DNA of 64,000 nucleotides, taken from JANJTY01 sp038257155 (GTDB taxonomy: Bacteria > Pseudomonadota > Gammaproteobacteria > Xanthomonadales > Xanthomonadaceae). Shown one piece after another: positions 16,346 to 25,628 of the stretch (within the stretch, counting starts at the first letter, position 1; each line of letters begins with the position of its first letter). The position numbers and the translations under genes were made by a program. Location of the stretch: the NCBI GenBank assembly GCA_038257155.1, contig JBBSJP010000002.1, forward strand, positions 62,001 through 126,000, written 5' to 3'. The notes below the pieces were generated by a model. That model was not told where the DNA came from, did no database searches, and saw only the letters and a program-made list of their open reading frames with translations.

Positions 16346-17248
16346 GTGCTCGACCTCCAACAATTGGCCAGCTTTGTTGCCGTGGTGAAGGCCGGCAGTT
16401 TCGTCGGTGCCGCCGTCGCCACCGGCCTTTCCAAGGCCGCAGTGTCGCGCCATGTGGCCGATCTGGAGGAAAGGCTCGGCGTTCGACTTCTGCATCGCAC
16501 CACCCGACGCCTGTCGCTGACCGATGACGGCCAGCGCTTCCATGCCCGCGCCAGCGAGTTGCTGGCCGATGCGTCTGAACTCGAAACCGAAACCAGCTCA
16601 GGCAGCGGCGAGGCGAGCGGCCGCCTGCGAGTCAATGCGCCGGTGAGCTTCGGCAACCTGCACCTGGCACAACTCTGGTCCAGGTTTATCAAGGCAAATC
16701 CAAAGGTCGCGCTGGATATCACCCTGAACGATCGCGTTGTCGATCTGGTTGAGGAGGGCTATGACCTGGCCGTTCGAATCACCAGCCTGGCGAGTTCGCA
16801 GCTGGTGAGTCGACGTCTGGCCAGCACCCGCATCGTGCTGTGCGCCTCGCCAGCCTACCTGAGCACGCATGGCACGCCTGCACATCCGCATGAACTGGCA
16901 CAGCACCAGATCATCTCGTATGCCTACTGGTCTGGCGGCGATGATTGGCACTTCACTGGTCCGGATGCTGAGGTCCGCGTGCGTGTACAGCCGCGCATCC
17001 ACACCAATAGCGGGGACACGTGCCGCGCTGCGGCCCTGCTCGACCAGGGCGTGATCCTGCAGCCAGACTTCATCGTCGGCGATGACCTGCGTCGTGGCGA
17101 TCTGGTCGAATTGCTGCCCGCTTACCGCTCGATCGAGCTGGGCATCCACGCCGTGTATGCCTCGCGCAAGCATCTGCCAATGAAGACCCGGCATCTGGTC
17201 GATTTTCTGGTTGAGGCGTTTGCGAAACCGTCGTGGCAGTTGTTGTGA
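16346..17248 (+). CDS. LysR-family transcriptional regulator
   Basis: A 300-aa regulator. The N-terminal winged HTH spans about residues 1-60 (FVAVVKAGSFVGAAVATGLSKAAVSRHVADLEERLGVRLLHRTTRRLSLT), followed by a linker helix and a substrate-binding domain. The LHRTTRRLSLT and ITLNDRVVDLVEEGYDLAVR stretches resemble the CrgA/DmlR-like group. The start is a GTG with no clear Shine-Dalgarno sequence, set against the operator palindrome. Divergent position predicts control of doxX and the dioxygenase. Confidence 0.93.
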   Translation: MLDLQQLASFVAVVKAGSFVGAAVATGLSKAAVSRHVADLEERLGVRLLHRTTRRLSLTDDGQRFHARASELLADASELETETSSGSGEASGRLRVNAPVSFGNLHLAQLWSRFIKANPKVALDITLNDRVVDLVEEGYDLAVRITSLASSQLVSRRLASTRIVLCASPAYLSTHGTPAHPHELAQHQIISYAYWSGGDDWHFTGPDAEVRVRVQPRIHTNSGDTCRAAALLDQGVILQPDFIVGDDLRRGDLVELLPAYRSIELGIHAVYASRKHLPMKTRHLVDFLVEAFAKPSWQLL

Positions 17249-17263
17249 GCGTGGGTCGTTTTT

Positions 17264-17441
17264 GTAGGTTGGTGCTGAGCGTAGCGAAGCCCAACGTGGG
17301 CCGGAACGAGAGGTGTCGGGTGAGACGGATCGCGCAGCGTTGGGCTTCACCACGTTCAGCGCCAACCTCCACAACTGGAGCTGGATGTATCGCGTGATGC
17401 CGGATCGCGCAACGTTGGGGTTCGGTTAGCGCCAACCTACC
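17264..17441. repeat. Three copies of a GTAGGTTGGYGCTGA repeat
   Basis: One forward copy at 17264-17296 begins GTAGGTTGGTGCTGAGCG and ends GAAGCCCAACG. Two reverse copies lie at about 17338-17370 and 17410-17441. The forward and first reverse copies can pair as a long stem. The block fills the gap between the LysR gene and the convergent kinase gene. Confidence 0.8.
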
Positions 17442-17493
17442 GATCAACCTGCGTCCAGACATCGCAACAATGACCACGCGCGTTGCATTTGCG

Positions 17494-20280
17494 TCAGCGC
17501 TGGATGCCGAGTGACTCGATCGTGTCGCGCAGCCGCTTCTGCAAGTTGCGGTCCTGCGGCGACAGACTGGCTTCATCGGATTCGGCCAGGCTGGCCAGAT
17601 GGCGTTGGAACACGGCCTCGGCAGCGGCCGCATCCTGCACGCCATGCAGTCGGGCGAAGTACGTGATGGCAGCTCGGCGCACGCCGGGGTGTGCGTCGTC
17701 CTGATGCCGCTCGATCGCGAGTTCCAGCGCCTGCCGCGCGATCTGCTCGGCGGCTTGTGGTTGGTCCATGTCGGACAGCAGTTCCGACACTTCCTCCATC
17801 GAGGCAAGCGAGTCGGGATGTGAGGCACCCAACACGCGGCGACGGGTTTCCAGCATCGCCTGCGACTCTGCCAGGGCCTCGGCATTGCGACCAAGGCGGC
17901 GCAGCACGCTGGCGAAATTGGCACGCGTACCGAGGGTATCGGGATGCTCCGCGCCCAGGCTGCGGCTGCGCAGTGCATGGACCTCATGCATCAGCTCGAG
18001 CGAGCGTTCGCTCTCTCCGGTCAGGTTCAAGGTAGAGGCCAGGTTGTGCATGGCGCGCAGGGTTTCGGAGTGGGTCTCGCCCAGCACCTTGCGACGCAGC
18101 TCGACCACCCGCTCCATGCGCTGCCGGGCTTCGTCCGAGCGTCCCATGCGGAACAGGGTGGTGGCGGCATTGTTGGCCTGTGACAGGGTCGCTGGATGCT
18201 CGGCACCCATGCGCTCGGTCAGCAGGGCTTGCAGCCGCTCCTGCAGGGCCAGTGCACCTTCGAAGTCGCCAAGATTGCCGCGCAGTGCCGCCAGGTTGCT
18301 CATCGACCCGATCGTGTCGCGATGCGTTTCACCGAGCAGCCGTTCGCGCAGGGGAACGATGCGTTCGTACTGCTCCAGAGCGAGGCGGTACTCGCCGAGC
18401 TTGATCAGGGTGATTCCAAGATTGTTGCGGATCGACAGGGTTCTGAGGTGCTCGGCGCCGTGCTGCAGTTCGGCGCGTACTACCAGTGCTTCCTGCATGC
18501 TGCGCGCTTCGGCCAGTTTGCCGGCGTCGGAAAGGCTCTGGGCCAGTTGTTGCTCGATTGAAACAATGACTTCGTCGTCTGGCGCCAATGCTGCGCGCGC
18601 ATCCTGCAATGCCCGGTTCAGCTCACGCTGTGCATCGTCGAGTCGATCCTGGCGCGTCAGCGCGGTTCCCAGCGCATAGCGTGAGGTGATCGTATCGGAA
18701 TGCAGCGGCCCCAACTCGCGCTCGCGAATCTCAAGGGCTGAGCCATGCCGGTCAGCCGCTTCGGAAAACAGGCCCAGATTGAACTGCACCTCGCCCAGTG
18801 AAGCGAGCAGCGCCGCCGCCAGCAGCGGCTGGTCGGCGAAGTCGCGCTCGATACCTCGAAGCGCGGGCTGCAGTACACGTGCGTCGAGCAGCTCCCGTGC
18901 GGCGTCTGCGCTGCCGGCGCGTGCCAGCGACTGTTCGAAACCGCGTGACGTCGCCTCCAGCACGTCGGCTTGCAGGCCGTCAGCTGCAAGCGCTGTGGCA
19001 TGCCGCTGCACCAGGCTGCGCTGCAACGTGGCACCCATTGCTTCCAGGTCGAGGTCCTCGAGCATGCGCTGCTGGAAGGCGACCACCTCTGCCAGTTCGG
19101 CGGAGCGAACGTCGGCCAGCGCGCGCTGCTCGCGCGCCTGCATCAAGGCCCATAGCGACAACACGATACCCAGCACCAGCGCCGACACCACCGCACCGCC
19201 AGCGATGAATGCCAGCCGATGCCGGCGCATGAACTTGCCGACCGCATAACTCCGTGACGCCGGCACCGCGTGCAGCGGACGATGCTCGAGGAAGCGCTGC
19301 AGCTCATCGCCCAGTTCAGCGGCGGACGCGTAGCGCTCGGCGCGATCGAAACGCACCGCTTTCAGCACCACCCAGTCCAGATCGCGCTTCAGTGCGCTGC
19401 GCAGACGCGTCGGGTCGAGCCCCTCGGCCTTGAGCTCGCCCGCTTGAGCCGCTTCAAGCGAGTCAAACTGGTCAGAGGGGGGCACCAGGGTTGTGGCCTG
19501 CGCGCGGGCCGTTGGATCAGTATGGGTCGACGTGTCAGGTCGCGTTCCGGTGAGCAGCTCGTATAAAACTACGCCAAGCGAATAGACGTCGCTGCGCGTG
19601 TCCACGTCGAGCTCGACAAGACCGGACTGCTCGGGACTCATGTACTCCGGCGTACCGGCGCGGTCGCGCACTTCCGATTGGCCGCTGCTGAACGCGCGAT
19701 GGGTGGCTGTTGCAATGCCGAAATCGATGATCTTCGGCAGTGCCCTGTCATCCACCATGGCGACAAGGATGTTGCCGGGCTTCAGGTCACGATGCACGAT
19801 GCCTTTCTGGTGAGCGTGTTGCACACCCTGGCAAACGGCAACGAACAGCTCCAGTCGCTGGCGGAGATCCAGGCGCCGGGCCCGACAGAAGGCGGTGATC
19901 GGCTCGCCTTCGATCAGCTCCATCGCGAAATAGGGCCGGCCATCAGCCGTGGTGCCAGCGTCATAGACCTGTGCGATGGCAGGATGCCGCATCTGCGCCA
20001 GCACCTGACGCTCTATCTCGAACCAGGTGACCTGCATGCCGCTGAGACGACTGCGCGCCAGCAGCTTGAGGGCAACCTCGCGACGGATAGGCTCGAGCTG
20101 CTCGGCCAGATAGACGTGACCCATTCCGCCGCTGCCCAGCAGCCGCCTGATGCGATACGGGCCGATCGCTGCGCCGACCAGCAGTTGGTCGTCCTGAGCC
20201 GTGCTGTCTGCCCTGCCCTCGGCCTGGGTCATGGCCTGGGTCTTGAGCTGGTCCTCGGAGTCAGGTGGTCGTGGCTGCAT
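17494..20280 (-). CDS. Membrane-anchored Ser/Thr protein kinase with TPR-rich C-terminus
   Basis: A 928-aa PknB-type kinase. The kinase domain (about 43-330) has GSGGMGHV (49-56), Lys72 in VALK, HRDLKPGN with Asp165, and DFG at 186-188, so it looks active. One transmembrane segment lies at 357-380. The rest (about 390-928) is built of TPR/kinesin-light-chain-like repeats with recurrent ALxxRxxxLGxxHxxT patterns, probably periplasmic. It begins 3 nt after the dnaQ stop, so it is cotranscribed with dnaQ. Kinase-TPR proteins are common in Xanthomonadales, often near ECF sigma genes; none is present here. Targets unknown. Confidence 0.92.
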   Translation of the reverse strand: MQPRPPDSEDQLKTQAMTQAEGRADSTAQDDQLLVGAAIGPYRIRRLLGSGGMGHVYLAEQLEPIRREVALKLLARSRLSGMQVTWFEIERQVLAQMRHPAIAQVYDAGTTADGRPYFAMELIEGEPITAFCRARRLDLRQRLELFVAVCQGVQHAHQKGIVHRDLKPGNILVAMVDDRALPKIIDFGIATATHRAFSSGQSEVRDRAGTPEYMSPEQSGLVELDVDTRSDVYSLGVVLYELLTGTRPDTSTHTDPTARAQATTLVPPSDQFDSLEAAQAGELKAEGLDPTRLRSALKRDLDWVVLKAVRFDRAERYASAAELGDELQRFLEHRPLHAVPASRSYAVGKFMRRHRLAFIAGGAVVSALVLGIVLSLWALMQAREQRALADVRSAELAEVVAFQQRMLEDLDLEAMGATLQRSLVQRHATALAADGLQADVLEATSRGFEQSLARAGSADAARELLDARVLQPALRGIERDFADQPLLAAALLASLGEVQFNLGLFSEAADRHGSALEIRERELGPLHSDTITSRYALGTALTRQDRLDDAQRELNRALQDARAALAPDDEVIVSIEQQLAQSLSDAGKLAEARSMQEALVVRAELQHGAEHLRTLSIRNNLGITLIKLGEYRLALEQYERIVPLRERLLGETHRDTIGSMSNLAALRGNLGDFEGALALQERLQALLTERMGAEHPATLSQANNAATTLFRMGRSDEARQRMERVVELRRKVLGETHSETLRAMHNLASTLNLTGESERSLELMHEVHALRSRSLGAEHPDTLGTRANFASVLRRLGRNAEALAESQAMLETRRRVLGASHPDSLASMEEVSELLSDMDQPQAAEQIARQALELAIERHQDDAHPGVRRAAITYFARLHGVQDAAAAEAVFQRHLASLAESDEASLSPQDRNLQKRLRDTIESLGIQR

Positions 20281-20283
20281 GCC

Positions 20284-21009
20284 TCAGCTCACCGAAGTGG
20301 CGCTTTCGATCTGACGCCACACGCTCTGGCGCGTTTCACTCTTCTGCTCAATGGCATCAAGACGCAGTTGGTGCGCAACGCACTCCATTTCGCTTGCCAG
20401 CCGAAGACGCAAGCCGGTTCTGGCCGCTTTCGAGCTGCTTTGACGAAGCTGCGCAGAGCGCTCGTCACGCGCCACCAACGCGAGATCGCTTTGTCCGGCA
20501 GTCATCGCCAGATACACCTCGGTCAGCAACTGCGCATCGAGCAGAGCGCCATGCAAGCTGCGATGCGCGTTGTCCACCTCCATGCGTTTGCACAGGGCGT
20601 CGAGGGAGTTGCGCTGACCGGGGAAACGCTCCCGCGCCATTGCGAGTGAATCGAGCACGGCGCAGTAATCGCGCAGACGGCCGTAGCCCGGGCCGAGCAG
20701 ACTGAGTTCGTGGTCCAGGAAGCCCACGTCGAAGTCTGCGTTGTGGATGATCAACTCGCTGCCGCGCACGAACTCGAGAAACTCGTCCACTACCTCTGCA
20801 AACAGCGGCTTGCCGCTCAGGAACTCGCGGCTGAGGCCAGTGACCTGCTCGGCGCCCGGCTCCATGTCGCGCTGGGGATCGAGATAACGCTGGAAGGTAC
20901 GCCCGCTGACGCGACGTTCGATCAATTCCACGCAGCCGATCTCGACTACCCGGTTGCCTTTTTCCCAGGACAGGCCCGTGGTTTCGGTATCCAGAACTAT
21001 CTGACGCAT
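20284..21009 (-). CDS. dnaQ: DNA polymerase III epsilon subunit
   Basis: A 241-aa 3'-5' proofreading exonuclease. Exo I is MRQIVLDTETTGLSWEKGNRVVEIGCVE (D7, E9), Exo II includes LIIHNADFDVGFLDHEL, and Exo III is the HRSLHGALLDAQLLTEVYLAM region. The C-terminal part resembles the segment that binds the alpha subunit. The start at 21009 overlaps the rnhA stop by 13 bp; a longer in-frame ORF runs through rnhA and is rejected. Confidence 0.96.
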   Translation of the reverse strand: MRQIVLDTETTGLSWEKGNRVVEIGCVELIERRVSGRTFQRYLDPQRDMEPGAEQVTGLSREFLSGKPLFAEVVDEFLEFVRGSELIIHNADFDVGFLDHELSLLGPGYGRLRDYCAVLDSLAMARERFPGQRNSLDALCKRMEVDNAHRSLHGALLDAQLLTEVYLAMTAGQSDLALVARDERSAQLRQSSSKAARTGLRLRLASEMECVAHQLRLDAIEQKSETRQSVWRQIESATSVS

Positions 21010-21479
21010 GCGGAGCTGCCCTCTGTGGTGCGGAATTTCAGGGCCTGATCTCTGGCCAGCACGTCGACACGTTCGTTTTCGACATGTCCGGCATGGCCCT
21101 TGACCCAATGCCAGGTCACCTTGTGATCGGCCACGGCGGCCTGCAGTCGCTGCCAGAGATCCTGGTTCTTCACCGGGTCGCCGCCGGCGGTCTTCCAGCC
21201 ACGGCGGATCCAGCCCGGCAGCCATTCGCCAATGCCGCGCTGCACGTACTGGGAATCGGTGTAGAGATCGATGCGACAGGGCTGCTTGAGTGCCTCCAGC
21301 GCGGCGATGGCCGCCATCATTTCCATGCGATTGTTGGTAGTGACCGCTTCGCCCCCGGCCAGCTCGCGCTCGCGCTCGGAATGGCGCAGCAGTGCTGCCC
21401 AGCCGCCCGGCCCGGGGTTACCCAGGCAGGCGCCATCGGTGTAGATCTCGACATGTTTTGCGGGTACGGCTGCGGTCAT
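20997..21479 (-). CDS. rnhA: Ribonuclease HI
   Basis: A 160-aa enzyme cleaving RNA in RNA-DNA hybrids. Catalytic residues are D14 (IYTDGACLGNPG), E53 (NNRMEMMA), D75 (LYTDSQYV) and the aspartate in VKGHAGHVENERVDVLA. The ATG at 21479 is chosen over one at 21518 because it matches family length. The gene overlaps dnaQ and starts 2 nt from the end of the upstream methyltransferase gene. Confidence 0.96.
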   Translation of the reverse strand: MTAAVPAKHVEIYTDGACLGNPGPGGWAALLRHSERERELAGGEAVTTNNRMEMMAAIAALEALKQPCRIDLYTDSQYVQRGIGEWLPGWIRRGWKTAGGDPVKNQDLWQRLQAAVADHKVTWHWVKGHAGHVENERVDVLARDQALKFRTTEGSSACVR

Positions 21480-21480
21480 T

Positions 21481-22173
21481 TCATCCTGGGCCAGGCTGAG
21501 CGGCGAAACGGATAGCACTGCGCGCGCGCAGTGGCGTCATTGGATGGCGATGTTTGCGGAAAACCAGCAGGGTTGCGGCGCGTAAACCGGCAAGTTCAAG
21601 GCGCTGCCGCTCGCTGATTTCGTTCTGACTGATTTGCCACGGCAAGAGCGGTCCCGCGCCATGCGTCGCGTGCAGCTGCAGGCCGGCGTCTTCCAGCCAC
21701 TGCCGTAGGCAGGCGACTGACACGGACGTGATGCCTTGGCCGCCCCAACTGAATCGCCAGGGGCTCAAACTGTTGAGCAGCATGACCAGCAAACTACCTT
21801 CGGGCGCCAGCGCCTGGGCCAGCTCGCGTGCCAGCTCGGCACCGCTACCTGAGGATTCGAAAACGTGCTGAGCGTAGATAAGCGCCAGACTCTCGGCCGC
21901 GATCGGCAGCGCATCATCTGAACAGTGCAACTCGCCGCAGAACCCTTGAGCGTCGCGCTGCAGGCTGATTACGCACTGCAGCATGTTGCCGGACAGTTCT
22001 GCCGCAACAGCGCCACTCGGGCGCAGGTAAAGCCCATTGCGGCCATAGATGGCGGTGAGCTTGGGAATCACCACGCGCCTTTCCCACTCCAGCAGGCGCT
22101 GCCCCGGCCGGCTGTCGAACCAGCGGTCCCGGAGTGAGGCACCGGCTTGACGGGGAGAAGCGACTGGCTGCAT
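21481..22173 (-). CDS. Class I SAM-dependent methyltransferase, YafS-like
   Basis: A 230-aa protein with an N-terminal WFDSRPGQRLLEWERRVV and a central methyltransferase-type core (HCSDDALPIAAESLALIYAQHVFESS, then ALAPEGSLLVMLLNSLSPW). The canonical GxGxG motif is not clear. Position next to rnhA-dnaQ and divergent from gloB parallels E. coli yafS, which supports the family call. It probably opens the operon that continues into rnhA, dnaQ and the kinase. Substrate unknown. Confidence 0.8.
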   Translation of the reverse strand: MQPVASPRQAGASLRDRWFDSRPGQRLLEWERRVVIPKLTAIYGRNGLYLRPSGAVAAELSGNMLQCVISLQRDAQGFCGELHCSDDALPIAAESLALIYAQHVFESSGSGAELARELAQALAPEGSLLVMLLNSLSPWRFSWGGQGITSVSVACLRQWLEDAGLQLHATHGAGPLLPWQISQNEISERQRLELAGLRAATLLVFRKHRHPMTPLRARSAIRFAAQPGPG

Positions 22174-22372
22174 GGTCCGGGATTGTGCGGCATGTGACCC
22201 GCGATGTTTAGCCCGGACTCTTCATGAAATATGCGCGCCCTCGTTCGGCGGCTTCGCCCTCACGCGCGGCGTTCGCCCCGATGTCAGCTGCCCCACAAGG
22301 CATTCTTTCGCTCGGCTGTATTCCTCAGGATGTGCCACTTCCGCGGAAAATCCCTAGTGAGATCAGCACCCT

Positions 22373-22387
22373 GCGCGATCATCGCGC
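22373..22387. promoter_or_regulatory. 15-bp palindrome upstream of gloB
   Basis: GCGCGAT and ATCGCGC flank a single C. The palindrome lies 26 bp before the gloB ATG, next to a weak -10-like AATAAT. It could be an operator in the yafS-gloB divergent region, but no regulator family can be named. Confidence 0.35.
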
Positions 22388-22412
22388 GGATTCAGGAATA
22401 ATGTAGCCCTCT

Positions 22413-23186
22413 ATGTCCTTTCGGCTGATTCCGCTGCCCGCCTTTGCGGACAACTACATCTGGGCACTGCAGCGCGATGACGGCTGTGCATTGATCGTCG
22501 ATCCAGGCGAGGCGGCGCCCGTGCTGGCCGCCGCCGCGCAGGGCCTGCGTCTGCTGGCGATCCTGATTACCCACCACCATCCGGACCACATTGGAGGCCT
22601 GGCCGAGCTGCGCTCGCGCTTCTCGCCCTTCTGTGTCGGACCTGCAGACGATCGCATCGCAGGCCTGGATCGCATCGTCGGCCATGGCGATCGGATCCAG
22701 CTCGATGCCCTGGATCTCGGCTTTGATGTGATCGGCCTGCCCGGCCACACGCTCAGCCACATCGCCTTCCATGGCGAGGGGCTGCTGTTCTGTGGCGACA
22801 CCCTGTTCAGCCTCGGATGCGGTCGGCTGTTCGAGGGCACTCCCGCACAGATGGTCGATTCGCTCGATCGCATCTCCGCCCTGCCCGACGATACCCGGTT
22901 GTGCTGTGGGCACGAGTACACCCTCGCCAATGCGCGCTTTGCATCCGCTGTTGACCCGGAAAACGAGCAGCTCGCCGCGCGTTTCGCAGAGGCCCGGCAG
23001 CAGCGTGCGGCGGGCTTGCCAACCCTGCCCAGCCGGCTCGGTGAGGAGCGTCTGGCCAATCCGTTCCTGCGCTCTGACAGTGAAGCGATTCGCGCCGCCG
23101 TCGCGCGGCATTGTGGACACATGCCAGCCAACCGGGTGGATTGCTTCGCCGAGTTGCGCCGCTGGAAGGATGGTTACCGCGCATGA
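22413..23186 (+). CDS. gloB: Hydroxyacylglutathione hydrolase (glyoxalase II)
   Basis: A 257-aa metallo-beta-lactamase-fold enzyme that hydrolyses S-lactoylglutathione. The binuclear metal site is THHHPDH at 53-59. FADNYIWAL at the N-terminus, PGHTLSHI, FCGDTLFSLGCGRLFEG and CGHEYT are all glyoxalase II signatures. The stop overlaps the following lytic transglycosylase start (ATGA). Confidence 0.97.
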   Translation: MSFRLIPLPAFADNYIWALQRDDGCALIVDPGEAAPVLAAAAQGLRLLAILITHHHPDHIGGLAELRSRFSPFCVGPADDRIAGLDRIVGHGDRIQLDALDLGFDVIGLPGHTLSHIAFHGEGLLFCGDTLFSLGCGRLFEGTPAQMVDSLDRISALPDDTRLCCGHEYTLANARFASAVDPENEQLAARFAEARQQRAAGLPTLPSRLGEERLANPFLRSDSEAIRAAVARHCGHMPANRVDCFAELRRWKDGYRA

Positions 23187-24394
23187 GGCGTTTCGTGCCG
23201 GTGTTGATTTGCCTGTTGGCCGCCGCGTGTGCGGGCACCAAACCGGTGCGCACGCCAGCGCCGGCCGAAACCCAGCCTGTCGCGCCAGCGAAGACAACAT
23301 TGCAGTCAACGGCGCCGAACGATGCGCGCCGCAGCCAGCGAACACCATCGCCAACCGATCCGTCCCAGGACGCGACACCACGGCCGCCCACCAAGATCGC
23401 AGAACCTGCGCCCCCTGAGGACACATACGACCGCCTGGCCCTCGCACTGGGTGATCCGGTATGCGAAGGCGACCGCGTCATGCAGCGCTGGATCGACCTT
23501 TATGCCGGTAGCCCTGAGCGTCTCGAGGCCAAGCTGCAATCGGCACTGCCGCTGATGGATTACGTTCTGCGCGAGATCGAGGCGCGCGATCTGCCGGTCC
23601 AGTTCGCCCTGCTGCCGATGATCGAAAGCACATTCCAGCCGCTCGCCGGCCGCCGCAGTGGGGCCTTTGGTTTGTGGCAGCTGATGCCGCCCACCGCACG
23701 TTCGCTGGGCTTGAAGGTGGACAGCGAGTTCGACGCACGGCTCGCGCCGGCCGAGGCGACGCGCGCCGCACTCGACTACCTGGAACGCCTGCAGGAAGAC
23801 TTCGGCGATTGGCGGCTGGCAGCCCTGGGCTTCAATGCCGGCGAATACCGCATCAAGGCCAGCCTCAACAATGGCAACGGGCAGGTTTCGCCGCATCATC
23901 ATCAGCCGCCTGGCTTGGCGATGACGAGCTATGAATACCTCGGAAAGCTTCGCGCCTTGAGTTGCCTGATTGCGCAGTCCGAGCACTTCGGCATCGACCT
24001 GCCCAATGATGACTTTGAGCCGCTGGTGGCGATCAAGGCACCCGTTGAACTCCGCCATCTGTGGGACCTGGCCGACGCCAGTGGCCTCACTGCAGAGCAG
24101 CTTCGAGCCTGGAATCCGGCGCTGGCTGGACTGGTGCTGCCGCGCGGCCACGCGCCCGTCCTGCTGATGCCACAGTCCGCCGCTGATCGTCTGAAGGGCC
24201 TAAGCCGCAATCCGCAGCGCCTGGCAGAGATAAAGGCAGCTCCGGCCCGCGGCTACCAGGTACAAGCAGGAGACTCCTTGTGGAACATCGCGCGGCGTCA
24301 CGGGGTGGCGCTTGCCGACTTGCTGGGTTGGAACGGGCTCGGCAAGAACTCGGTGATCCGGCCAGGGCAATGGCTGAGGCTTTTGCCCAAATGA
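23183..24394 (+). CDS. mltD: MltD-like membrane-bound lytic murein transglycosylase
   Basis: A 403-aa lipoprotein with lipobox LLAAAC (Cys16), a Pro/Thr-rich linker, an SLT domain with probable catalytic Glu148 (LLPMIESTFQPLAGRRSGAFGLWQLMP) and a single C-terminal LysM (VQAGDSLWNIARRHGVALADLLGWNGL). E. coli MltD has two LysM domains, so this form is shorter. It cleaves peptidoglycan glycan strands. The ATG at 23183 overlaps the gloB stop; a longer frame from 23111 lacks a lipoprotein signal at its start. Confidence 0.9.
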   Translation: MRRFVPVLICLLAAACAGTKPVRTPAPAETQPVAPAKTTLQSTAPNDARRSQRTPSPTDPSQDATPRPPTKIAEPAPPEDTYDRLALALGDPVCEGDRVMQRWIDLYAGSPERLEAKLQSALPLMDYVLREIEARDLPVQFALLPMIESTFQPLAGRRSGAFGLWQLMPPTARSLGLKVDSEFDARLAPAEATRAALDYLERLQEDFGDWRLAALGFNAGEYRIKASLNNGNGQVSPHHHQPPGLAMTSYEYLGKLRALSCLIAQSEHFGIDLPNDDFEPLVAIKAPVELRHLWDLADASGLTAEQLRAWNPALAGLVLPRGHAPVLLMPQSAADRLKGLSRNPQRLAEIKAAPARGYQVQAGDSLWNIARRHGVALADLLGWNGLGKNSVIRPGQWLRLLPK

Positions 24395-24492
24395 CGTAGT
24401 GCACGATTCGCGACGCCGATCCACGCAAAGGCATGATCCTGCAAGAAGGCCTGCTGGATATAGAATCGGGGAACTGAAGGACGGTTCCGCCC

Positions 24493-25617
24493 ATGGCATC
24501 CAGCACAGACGACATGCCTGTCCCACACCTGGCTGCCGAGCCGCGCGCAGTGGCCGCCTATAGCGCGGCTTTCCTCGGTCTTTCAAGCCTGCTCGGCGTG
24601 CTGTGCTTCCACTTTCCGGACCTGCTGACCAGCCGGGAGTTTCGTCAGGTCTACACCGAAGGCTTTGCGCGCAACCTGCTACTGCTTGGACTGGTGCTGG
24701 CCTTTGCCCTCGGCACCTACAGCCTGCTGCGCGGCCGCGCTCGGCGGATTTCTGTGGCAGGAATCGGTAGCGCGACCATAGCAGTCGTGCTGGGCGGCGC
24801 TACGGTGCAGTTCGGGCCGATCAACCCGACTCCGTTTTCGCTCGGCCTCGACTGGTTCCTGATCTCGCTGTTCTTTTCGGCCATCGTGTTCGTACCGATC
24901 GAACGCATGCTGGCGGCGCGCGAGCAGGACATCCTGCGACCCGAGTGGCGCACCAATCTTGCGTACTTCTTCCTGGGTCACCTGCTGATCCAGTTCGTGT
25001 TGATCGCCGTAACAGCCTCGACCGGCCTGGTCCTGTCCTTCGCCCTTTACCCTCCACTGCAACAAGCCATCGGGGCCATGCCGATGTGGGGCCAGTTCCT
25101 GTTGGCAGTCTTCGCGGCTGACTTGGCGCAGGCCCTGCTGCATCGTGCCTATCACGGCGTCCCGCTGCTCTGGCGCTTCCACGCGGTGCACCACTCCAGT
25201 CGCAACATGGACTGGCTGGCCGGTTCGCGCATGCATCTGGTCGAGATAATCCTGACCCGCTCGATGGTGCTGCTGCCCCTGCTTTGGCTTGGCTTCGAAC
25301 CGGCGGTGGTGAATGCCTACGTCATCCTGGTCGGCCTGCAGGCGGTACTGGCGCATGCGAACCTTGGGCTGCGCTTCGGTTGGCTGGAATACGTGTTGGT
25401 GCTGCCGCGATACCACCATTGGCACCACGCCCGAGATCCGGCCTATGCGCACAAGAACTTCGCCATCCACCTGCCCCTGGTCGACATGCTGATGGGCAGT
25501 TTCAAGCTGCCGCCGCGTGAATGGCCGCAGGAGTACGGCGTGCACGATCCCGATTCGGTGCCACGCGGCATCTGGAAACAGCACTTGATGCCCTTTCTGC
25601 CGGCACGGCGGCGCTGA
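24493..25617 (+). CDS. Sterol desaturase/fatty acid hydroxylase family membrane protein
   Basis: A 374-aa integral membrane protein with several hydrophobic segments over residues 20-210. The di-iron histidine clusters are HRAYH (217-221), HAVHH (230-234) and HHWHH (308-312), with HAN at 288-290. Such enzymes hydroxylate or desaturate lipids. The first ~115 residues are an extra membrane-spanning extension. A GAAGGA ribosome-binding site precedes the ATG. The specific lipid substrate cannot be read from sequence. Confidence 0.87.
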   Translation: MASSTDDMPVPHLAAEPRAVAAYSAAFLGLSSLLGVLCFHFPDLLTSREFRQVYTEGFARNLLLLGLVLAFALGTYSLLRGRARRISVAGIGSATIAVVLGGATVQFGPINPTPFSLGLDWFLISLFFSAIVFVPIERMLAAREQDILRPEWRTNLAYFFLGHLLIQFVLIAVTASTGLVLSFALYPPLQQAIGAMPMWGQFLLAVFAADLAQALLHRAYHGVPLLWRFHAVHHSSRNMDWLAGSRMHLVEIILTRSMVLLPLLWLGFEPAVVNAYVILVGLQAVLAHANLGLRFGWLEYVLVLPRYHHWHHARDPAYAHKNFAIHLPLVDMLMGSFKLPPREWPQEYGVHDPDSVPRGIWKQHLMPFLPARRR

Positions 25618-25628
25618 TCTGCACCGGT

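Noticed and set aside
20284..21225. 313-aa DnaQ with a long N-terminal extension
   Set aside because: The extra 72 residues translate rnhA sequence in another frame; the ATG at 21009 starts the exonuclease motif directly.
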